Below, in pieces: positions 56,407 through 64,000 of a stretch of 64,000 bases of DNA. The stretch is taken from assembly GCF_016892765.1 (NCBI RefSeq), contig NZ_JAFEMD010000029.1:1-64000 (forward strand). Direction: 5' to 3'. A program made the translations under genes and the position numbers. Positions within the stretch are counted from its first letter, which is position 1, and every line of letters starts with the position of its first letter. Origin of the DNA: Microvirga arvi (GTDB lineage: Bacteria; Pseudomonadota; Alphaproteobacteria; Rhizobiales; Beijerinckiaceae). Under the pieces are notes generated by a model. It saw nothing but the letters and a program-made list of their open reading frames with translations. It was not told where the DNA came from and made no database searches.

Positions 56407-57708
56407 ATGCTTCAGGACAGAGATCGTATCTTCACCAACCTCTACGGCTTCCACTCGCCTGACCTGCAGGCCGCGAAGATGCGTGGCGCCTGGGACGGAA
56501 CCAAGTTCCTCCTGGAACAGGGGCGAGACTGGATCGTCAACGAGATGAAGGCATCCGGCCTGCGTGGCCGCGGCGGTGCAGGCTTCCCCACGGGCCTGAA
56601 ATGGTCGTTCATGCCTAAACAGTCGGACGGCCGTCCTCACTATCTGGTCGTGAACGCCGACGAGTCGGAGCCGGGCACCTGTAAGGACCGCGAGATCATG
56701 CGGAACGATCCGCATCTTCTCGTTGAGGGTTGCCTCATCGCCTCCTTCGCCATGGGGGCGCATGCGGCCTACATCTATATTCGCGGGGAGTACGTGGCCG
56801 AGCGTCATGCACTCCAGCGGGCGGTGGACGAGGCCTATGAGGCCAAGCTCATCGGCAAGGACAACATCCACGGCTATCCCTTCGACCTCTACGTCCACCA
56901 CGGCGCCGGTGCTTACATCTGCGGCGAGGAGACGGCGCTCATCGAGAGCATGGAGGGCAAGAAGGGCATGCCGCGCCTGAAGCCGCCGTTCCCGGCCAAT
57001 ATGGGCCTCTACGGCTGCCCGACCACGGTCAACAACGTCGAGTCCATTGCCGTCGCCGGCACGATTCTGCGCCGCGGCGCTTCCTGGTTCTCCAGCATCG
57101 GCCGTCCGAACAATGTCGGCACCAAGCTCTTCTGCGTGTCAGGCCACGTGAACAAGCCTTGCAACGTGGAGGAGGCCATGGGCCTCACCTTCCGCGAGCT
57201 GATCGACCGTCATTGCGGCGGCATCCGCGGCGGCTGGGACAACCTGCTCGGCGTCATCCCCGGCGGCTCCTCCGTGCCGATCGTTCCGGCCGAGCAGATC
57301 GCCGACGCCCATATGGATTTCGACACGCTGCGGAACCTCAAGTCCGGTCTCGGTACAGCCGCCGTGATCGTGATGGACAAGTCCACCGATATCGTCCGCG
57401 CCATAGCCCGCCTCGCGTACTTCTACAAGCACGAGAGCTGCGGTCAGTGCACCCCATGCCGTGAGGGCACAGGCTGGATGTGGCGCGTGCTCACCCGCAT
57501 GGCCGAAGGCCGCGCCCAAAAGCGCGAGATCGACATGCTTCTTGAAGTTTCGACCCAGATCGAAGGCCACACCATCTGCGCGCTCGGTGACGCGGCGGCA
57601 TGGCCGGTTCAGGGTCTGATCCGCCATTTCCGTCACGAGATCGAGAAGCGGATCGACGATTACGCGGCGAACCCGCATTCCGAATCCGTCATGATCGCGG
57701 CGGAGTGA
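56407..57708 (+). CDS. nuoF: NADH-quinone oxidoreductase subunit F
   Basis: 51-kDa subunit with FMN, NADH site and [4Fe-4S] N3, 433 residues. [18 protein letters not shown] is the NADH/FMN loop; [12 protein letters not shown] provides three cluster cysteines and [13 protein letters not shown] the fourth. nuoG starts 8 bases after its stop. Confidence 0.97.
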   Translation: MLQDRDRIFTNLYGFHSPDLQAAKMRGAWDGTKFLLEQGRDWIVNEMKASGLRGRGGAGFPTGLKWSFMPKQSDGRPHYLVVNADESEPGTCKDREIMRNDPHLLVEGCLIASFAMGAHAAYIYIRGEYVAERHALQRAVDEAYEAKLIGKDNIHGYPFDLYVHHGAGAYICGEETALIESMEGKKGMPRLKPPFPANMGLYGCPTTVNNVESIAVAGTILRRGASWFSSIGRPNNVGTKLFCVSGHVNKPCNVEEAMGLTFRELIDRHCGGIRGGWDNLLGVIPGGSSVPIVPAEQIADAHMDFDTLRNLKSGLGTAAVIVMDKSTDIVRAIARLAYFYKHESCGQCTPCREGTGWMWRVLTRMAEGRAQKREIDMLLEVSTQIEGHTICALGDAAAWPVQGLIRHFRHEIEKRIDDYAANPHSESVMIAAE

Positions 57709-57716
57709 GATTGAAG

Positions 57717-59795
57717 ATGGCGAAAATCATCGTTGATGGCGTCGAGGTCGACGTTCCCGCGGAATACACCCTGCTCCAGGCCGCCGAGGCGGCCGGGGCG
57801 GAAATTCCGCGCTTCTGCTACCACGAGCGGCTCTCGATCGCCGGCAACTGCCGCATGTGCCTCGTCGAGGTGAAGGGCGCACCGAAGCCGGTTGCCTCCT
57901 GCGCCTGGGGCGTGCGCGACTGCCGTCCGGGCCCGAACGGCGAGCCGCCGGAGATCTCCACCAAGTCGCCGACGGTCAAGAAGGCACGGGAAGGGGTAAT
58001 GGAGTTTCTCCTCATCAACCACCCGCTCGACTGCCCAATCTGCGACCAGGGTGGCCAGTGCGACCTGCAGGACCAGGCCATGGCCTACGGCGTCGACACG
58101 AGCCGCTTCCACGAGAATAAGCGTGCGGTCACCGACAAGTATCTCGGCCCGCTCGTGCGCACTTCCATGAACCGGTGCATTCACTGTACCCGCTGCGTGC
58201 GCTTCACGGCTGAAGTGGCCGGCGTGCCGGATCTCGGCGCCCTGTGGCGCGGTGAGGACATGGAGATCACGAGCTATCTCGAAAAGGCCCTCGGCTCCGA
58301 GCTGCAGGCCAACGTGGCGGATCTCTGCCCGGTGGGCGCTCTCACCCACAAGCCGGAAGCCTTCCACTATCGTCCGTGGGAGCTCACCAAAACTGATTCC
58401 GTCGACGTGATGGATGCGGTCGGCTCCTCGATCCGTGTTGACTCCCGCGGCCGCGAGGTCATGCGCATTCTGCCGCGTGTAAACGAGGCGGTGAACGAGG
58501 AGTGGATCACCGACAAGACCCGTCAGATCGTGGATGGACTGCGCCTGCAGCGTCTCGACCGTCCTTTCGTGCGGGAGAACGGCCGCCTGCGCCCTGCCTC
58601 CTGGCAGGAGGCTTTCGCCGCCATCGCCAGCCGCGTGAAGGGCACGGACCCCAAGCGCATCGGCGCCATCGTCGGCGATCTCGCCGCGGTGGAGGAGATG
58701 TATGCCCTGAAGCTCCTCATGGAGAGCCTCGGCGTCACCAACATCGATGCTCGTCAGGACGGCAGCATGGTGTCGCCGGTCTATGGCCGCGGCTCCTACC
58801 TGTTTAACACGACCATCGCCGGCATCGAGGATGCGGACGCGATCCTGATCGTAGGTTCGAACCCACGCATCGAAGCCTCGCTCGTCAATGTGCGGATCCG
58901 CAAGCGCTGGCGCGCGGCCCCGCCGCCGATCGCGTTGATCGGCGAGCATTCGGATCTGACCTATCCTTACGAATACCTCGGAGCCGGCCCCGATACACTC
59001 TCGGAGCTTGCCGGCGGCCGCCACAGCTTCATCGAGAAGCTTCGCGGCGCCGAGCGTCCGCTGGTTATCGTGGGGCAGGGGGCTCTCTCCCGTCCGGACG
59101 GTCTGGCGGTCCTCTCCGCTGCGGCTCAGCTCGCCCGCGACGTCGGCGCCGTGAAGGACGGCTGGAACGGTTTCTCGGTTCTGCACACCGCCGCCTCCCG
59201 CGTCGGCGCGCTTGATCTCGGTCTCGTGCCGGGTGAGTGGGGCCTCAACGCGCAGACCATGGCGCAGGGTGAAGTGGATGTGCTGTTCAATCTCGGCGCA
59301 GACGAGATCGAGATCGCTCCCGGCGCCTTCGTGATCTACCAGGGCACCCATGGCGACCGCGGCGCTCACCGTGCCGACGTGATCCTGCCGGCCGCGACCT
59401 ATACGGAGAAGTCCGGCACCTACGTGAACACGGAAGGCCGGGTCCAGCTCGCCAACCGCGCAGCCTTCGCCCCCGGCGAAGCTCGCGAGGACTGGGCGAT
59501 CCTACGGGCTCTCTCCGACGTGTTGGGCCACCGCCTGCCCTTCGACTCGCTGAACGCCCTGCGGGCGAAGCTCTATTCGCAGTATCCGCATTTCGCAGCG
59601 ATCGAGATGGTTCAGCCGGCGGACGGCTTCGCCGCGATCCAGGCGCTGGCGAACATTGGCGGCACCCTGGGGCGCGAGCCCTTCGTGAGCCCTGTAAAGG
59701 ACTTCTATCTGACGAACCCGATTGCCCGCGCCTCCGGCGTCATGGCCGAGTGCTCGGCGCTCGCCCGTGAGCTGAAGCTCGAGGCGGCTGAGTAA
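57717..59795 (+). CDS. nuoG: NADH-quinone oxidoreductase subunit G
   Basis: 75-kDa subunit, 692 residues, carrying a [2Fe-2S] cluster (RFCYHERL, NCRMCLVEV) and two [4Fe-4S] clusters (HPLDCPICDQGGQCDLQ, and CIHCTRCVRF with CPVGAL), then a molybdopterin-oxidoreductase-like domain lacking the cofactor. ATG at 57717 gives MAKIIVDGVEVDV; the upstream frame overlaps nuoF. Confidence 0.96.
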   Translation: MAKIIVDGVEVDVPAEYTLLQAAEAAGAEIPRFCYHERLSIAGNCRMCLVEVKGAPKPVASCAWGVRDCRPGPNGEPPEISTKSPTVKKAREGVMEFLLINHPLDCPICDQGGQCDLQDQAMAYGVDTSRFHENKRAVTDKYLGPLVRTSMNRCIHCTRCVRFTAEVAGVPDLGALWRGEDMEITSYLEKALGSELQANVADLCPVGALTHKPEAFHYRPWELTKTDSVDVMDAVGSSIRVDSRGREVMRILPRVNEAVNEEWITDKTRQIVDGLRLQRLDRPFVRENGRLRPASWQEAFAAIASRVKGTDPKRIGAIVGDLAAVEEMYALKLLMESLGVTNIDARQDGSMVSPVYGRGSYLFNTTIAGIEDADAILIVGSNPRIEASLVNVRIRKRWRAAPPPIALIGEHSDLTYPYEYLGAGPDTLSELAGGRHSFIEKLRGAERPLVIVGQGALSRPDGLAVLSAAAQLARDVGAVKDGWNGFSVLHTAASRVGALDLGLVPGEWGLNAQTMAQGEVDVLFNLGADEIEIAPGAFVIYQGTHGDRGAHRADVILPAATYTEKSGTYVNTEGRVQLANRAAFAPGEAREDWAILRALSDVLGHRLPFDSLNALRAKLYSQYPHFAAIEMVQPADGFAAIQALANIGGTLGREPFVSPVKDFYLTNPIARASGVMAECSALARELKLEAAE

Positions 59796-59807
59796 GAGGA
59801 GCGGATC

Positions 59808-60833
59808 ATGGAATTTGGTGACATCCTCCTCGCGGTCGCGATCATGCTGGGCAAGAGCCTGCTCATGCTGGTCGCGCTTCTCATCTTCATCGCCTACGCG
59901 CTCTATGCCGACCGCAAGGTCTGGGCGGCGGTTCAGCTCCGCCGCGGTCCCAACGTGGTCGGTCCCTGGGGTCTGCTCCAGTCCTTTGCCGACCTGCTCA
60001 AGTTCGTGCTGAAGGAGCCGATCATCCCGGCTCCGGCCAACAAGGGCATGTTCCTGCTGGCGCCCCTACTGATGTGCACCCTGTCGCTCGCGGCCTGGGC
60101 CGTCATTCCGTTGAATGCCGGTTGGGCGATTGCCGACATCAATGTGGGGATCCTGTACATCTTTGCGATCTCGTCCCTCGGCGTCTACGGCGTCATCATG
60201 GGCGGCTGGGCTTCGAACTCGAAGTATCCCTTCCTCGGCGCGCTCCGCTCTGCGGCCCAGATGGTGTCCTACGAGGTGTCCATCGGCTTCGTGATCGTGA
60301 CGGTGCTCATGTGCGCCGGCACCCTGAACCTGTCGGCCATCGTGGAGTCGCAGAATACCCGCCTCGGCATCCTCGGCTGGTATTGGTTGCCGCTCTTCCC
60401 GATGTTTGTAGTGTTCTTCATCTCGGCCATGGCCGAGACGAACCGCCCGCCCTTCGACCTGCCGGAGGCCGAATCCGAGCTCGTGGCTGGCTACATGGTG
60501 GAGTATTCCTCCACCCCGTACCTGCTCTTCATGCTCGGCGAGTACGTGGCCATCATGACCATGTGTGCGCTCGGTACGATCCTGTTCCTCGGCGGCTGGC
60601 TGTCGCCGATCCCGTTCGCGCCCTTTACCTGGGTGCCGGGTGTGATCTGGTTCGTGCTGAAGGCGAGTTTCCTCTTCATCCTTATCGCCATGGTGAAAGC
60701 CCTGGTGCCCCGCTACCGCTACGATCAGCTCATGCGCCTCGGCTGGAAAGTGTTTCTGCCACTCTCCCTAGCCATGGTCGTTATCGTGGCGGCTGTCCTG
60801 ATGGTCACCGGCAATGCGCCGGGTGTCCGATAA
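59808..60833 (+). CDS. nuoH: NADH-quinone oxidoreductase subunit H
   Basis: Membrane subunit at the quinone tunnel, 341 residues, eight helices. [40 protein letters not shown] and [20 protein letters not shown] are the invariant stretches. GAGGAG lies just upstream of the ATG at 59808. Confidence 0.97.
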   Translation: MEFGDILLAVAIMLGKSLLMLVALLIFIAYALYADRKVWAAVQLRRGPNVVGPWGLLQSFADLLKFVLKEPIIPAPANKGMFLLAPLLMCTLSLAAWAVIPLNAGWAIADINVGILYIFAISSLGVYGVIMGGWASNSKYPFLGALRSAAQMVSYEVSIGFVIVTVLMCAGTLNLSAIVESQNTRLGILGWYWLPLFPMFVVFFISAMAETNRPPFDLPEAESELVAGYMVEYSSTPYLLFMLGEYVAIMTMCALGTILFLGGWLSPIPFAPFTWVPGVIWFVLKASFLFILIAMVKALVPRYRYDQLMRLGWKVFLPLSLAMVVIVAAVLMVTGNAPGVR

Positions 60834-60846
60834 AGGAGATCGGCCT

Positions 60847-61335
60847 ATGCAGCTCGATCGCATCGCCCAATCCCTCCTGCTGAAGGAGTTCATCTCGGGC
60901 TTTGTCCTGACGGTGAAATACTTCTTCAAGCCGAAGGCGACTCTCAACTACCCGTTCGAGATGGGTCATCGCGGACCTCGCTTCCGCGGTGAGCACGCCC
61001 TGAGGCGCTATCCCAACGGGGAAGAGCGCTGCATCGCCTGCAAGCTCTGCGAGGCCATCTGCCCGGCCCAGGCCATCACCATCGAGGCCGGACCACGCCG
61101 TAACGACGGCACCCGCCGCACGACCCGCTACGACATCGACATGGTGAAGTGCATCTATTGCGGCATGTGCCAGGAGGCCTGCCCGGTGGATGCCATCGTA
61201 GAGGGACCAAACCTTGAGTTCTCCGTGGAGACCCGCGAGGAGCTTTACTACGACAAGGCCAAGCTTCTCGAGAACGGGGAGCGCTGGGAGCGCGAGATCG
61301 CGAAGAACCTCGCGAAGAACGCCCCCTATCGCTAA
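60847..61335 (+). CDS. nuoI: NADH-quinone oxidoreductase subunit I
   Basis: Binds the two [4Fe-4S] clusters N6a and N6b through [12 protein letters not shown] and [12 protein letters not shown]. 162 residues from ATG 60847, which has AAGGAG upstream; an ATG at 60814 lies in the nuoH end and is rejected. Followed by a 138-base gap with three hairpins. Confidence 0.96.
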   Translation: MQLDRIAQSLLLKEFISGFVLTVKYFFKPKATLNYPFEMGHRGPRFRGEHALRRYPNGEERCIACKLCEAICPAQAITIEAGPRRNDGTRRTTRYDIDMVKCIYCGMCQEACPVDAIVEGPNLEFSVETREELYYDKAKLLENGERWEREIAKNLAKNAPYR

Positions 61336-61374
61336 GAGCGCCTCTGGCCCGGCGAGGGCAGGGGGCTAGCAGCT

Positions 61375-61462
61375 CCGGCGGGTTGTCCCCGCCGGATTCG
61401 GAATTTATAGACAGGTCCCCGGGTTGTCCGGGGCTATGTCGGAAGGGGCCGCCTAGGGCGGC
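61375..61462 (+). other. Three consecutive hairpins between nuoI and nuoJ
   Basis: Hairpin 1: CCGGCGGG-TTGTC-CCCGCCGG (61375-61395). Hairpin 2: CCCCGG-GTTGT-CCGGGG (61417-61433). Hairpin 3: GCCGCC-TAG-GGCGGC (61448-61462). None is followed by a T-run. Hairpins 1 and 2 share the loop sequence GTTGT. Confidence 0.7.
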
Positions 61463-61473
61463 TTGAGCTGAAC

Positions 61474-62088
61474 ATGACGGTTACCGCCGCCTTTTTCTAT
61501 CTGTTCGCGACCATCACGATCGCCTCCGGCTTCATGGTGATTGCCTCCCGCAATCCCGTGCAGTCGGTGCTCTTCCTCATCCTGGCCTTCGTCAACGCGG
61601 CGGGCCTGTTCCTGTTGATGGGGGCCGAGTTCCTCGCGATGATCCTGGTGATCGTCTACGTGGGCGCGGTCGCGGTGCTCTTCCTCTTCGTCGTCATGAT
61701 GCTCGACGTGGACTTTGCAGCTCTCCGCCAGGGCTTCCTGCAGTACCTGCCGATCGGCGGCCTGATCGGCCTGATCCTCTTGCTCGAGCTGATCCTGGTG
61801 GTCGGGACCTATACCATCGACCCTGGCTTGGTCCGCTCGCCGGCGGTGCCAATTCCGTCCGCCGACGTCATGACCAACACCGAAGCCCTCGGCCAGGTGC
61901 TCTATACCCGTTACTTCTATTTCTTCCAGGCGGCCGGCCTGATCCTTCTGGTCGCCATGATCGGCGCCATCGTCCTGACCCTGCGCGAGCGGGTCGGCGT
62001 GCGCCGCCAGGACATTTCCAAGCAGAATGCCAGGACGCAGGAAACGGCTGTCGAGATGCGGAAGGTCCCCTTCCGCCAGGGCATCTAG
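61474..62088 (+). CDS. nuoJ: NADH-quinone oxidoreductase subunit J
   Basis: Membrane subunit of 204 residues, five helices. [40 protein letters not shown] and [12 protein letters not shown] are characteristic. Weak ribosome binding (GAGCTG) after the hairpin-rich gap. Confidence 0.95.
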   Translation: MTVTAAFFYLFATITIASGFMVIASRNPVQSVLFLILAFVNAAGLFLLMGAEFLAMILVIVYVGAVAVLFLFVVMMLDVDFAALRQGFLQYLPIGGLIGLILLLELILVVGTYTIDPGLVRSPAVPIPSADVMTNTEALGQVLYTRYFYFFQAAGLILLVAMIGAIVLTLRERVGVRRQDISKQNARTQETAVEMRKVPFRQGI

Positions 62089-62099
62089 GGAGGCACGCC

Positions 62100-62408
62100 A
62101 TGGTTATCGGACTGGGCCATTATCTCACCGTCGCCGCCGTGCTCTTCACGCTGGGCGTGTTCGGCATCTTCATCAACCGGAAGAATGTGATCGTCATTCT
62201 GATGTCCATCGAGCTGATCCTGCTCGCCGTGAACATCAACATGGTCGCCTTCTCGACCCACTTGAACGACATCGTCGGCCAGGTCTTCGCCATGCTGATC
62301 CTCACGGTTGCGGCGGCGGAGGCGGCCATCGGGCTGGCCATTCTGGTGGTCTTCTTCCGCAACCGTGGCTCCATCGCGGTTGAAGACGTCAACATGATGA
62401 GGGGCTAA
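62100..62408 (+). CDS. nuoK: NADH-quinone oxidoreductase subunit K
   Basis: Antiporter-like membrane subunit of 102 residues, three helices, with the two buried glutamates in [15 protein letters not shown] and [15 protein letters not shown]. Spacing to nuoJ is 11 bases. Confidence 0.96.
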   Translation: MVIGLGHYLTVAAVLFTLGVFGIFINRKNVIVILMSIELILLAVNINMVAFSTHLNDIVGQVFAMLILTVAAAEAAIGLAILVVFFRNRGSIAVEDVNMMRG

Positions 62409-62409
62409 A

Positions 62410-62455
62410 GCATGATTCAGAAAAGTGGGAACCGGTTTTCTGAACAAAATCATGC
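62410..62455. repeat. E-type small repeat between nuoK and nuoL
   Basis: GCATGATTCAGAAAAGTGGG ... CCGGTTTTCTGAACA ... AATCATGC, with GCATGATT/AATCATGC ends and an inner CAGAAAA/TTTTCTG pair. Same family as 49568-49613. Confidence 0.85.
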
Positions 62456-62492
62456 GGCCATAAGCCAAGCACGATCGGTGAAGTAAACGCAC

Positions 62493-64000
<1,508 letters not shown>

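Noticed and set aside
57660-59369. 569-residue minus-strand open frame opposite nuoG
   Set aside because: Shadow of the real gene: no family similarity, and NuoG with all cluster cysteines is on the plus strand.

Overview
This window looks like a chromosomal core region of an alphaproteobacterium, most likely order Hyphomicrobiales (Rhizobiales) and possibly Methylobacteriaceae-like (Microvirga or a relative). The reasons are high G+C; gene neighbourhoods typical of that order (cvpA-purF, rpsF-rpsR-DUF2232-rplI, bpt/RDD/hemB near parC, bamE / cytochrome c chaperone / DUF177 / plsX-fabH-ihfA-merR, and an uninterrupted nuoA-L run); a cysteine-poor HemB; an H+-PPase of the lysine-bearing type; and several intergenic palindromic repeats of the kinds common in that order. 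Genus-level placement is inference only.

Layout. 1-531: 3' end of a SAF-domain oxidoreductase. 552-4299 (minus): cvpA, purF and two short-chain dehydrogenases. 4555-6981 (minus): an MDR-type oxidoreductase and a cadherin-like/RTX calcium-binding protein. 7124-11192 (minus): dnaB-alr-radA, joined by stop/start overlaps. 11603-13950 (minus): rpsF-rpsR-DUF2232-rplI. 14499-18242 (plus): pdxJ-acpS-lepB-rnc-era. 18239-24009: a cytoplasmic chemoreceptor with PilZ, a divergent adenylate cyclase-TolB-TPR protein, and an OmpA-family protein with a very long Pro/Ala/Arg linker. 24192-27236 (plus): recO and parC. 27414-33083 (minus): arginyl-transferase, then an operon of LivH-like permease, ilvA and an RDD protein bracketed by two composite repeats, then hemB. 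33272-38075 (plus): HIBCH-family hydrolase, a small membrane protein, a Tat-type L,D-transpeptidase and glyA. 38086-44335 (plus): membrane protein-nrdR-ribD-ribE-ribH-nusB-thiL-MFS. 44496-46619: hppA with a clear terminator. 46747-51570: bamE (minus), then cytochrome c chaperone, DUF177, plsX, fabH, ihfA and merR. 51724-51800: tRNA-Asp(GTC), followed by a fragment of a low-affinity iron permease. 52455 to the end: nuoA-nuoL, with nuoL cut by the window edge.

How the genes work together. The region carries housekeeping functions: purine, B6, riboflavin, thiamine and heme synthesis; replication and repair (dnaB, radA, recO, parC); translation (rplI, rpsF, rpsR, rnc, era); envelope lipid and peptidoglycan work (alr, plsX, fabH, acpS, lepB, bamE, L,D-transpeptidase); and energy conservation (complex I and a proton-pumping pyrophosphatase).

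I found no CRISPR array, prophage, transposase, toxin-antitoxin pair or recognisable defence island, and no convincing undescribed system. The best leads are the dense nested intergenic repeats (especially the direct pair around the permease-ilvA-RDD operon), the lipoprotein-like N-terminal domain on the LivH permease, the RTX/cadherin insertion between radA and cvpA, the iron-permease remnant beside tRNA-Asp, and a set of three hairpins inside the nuo operon.
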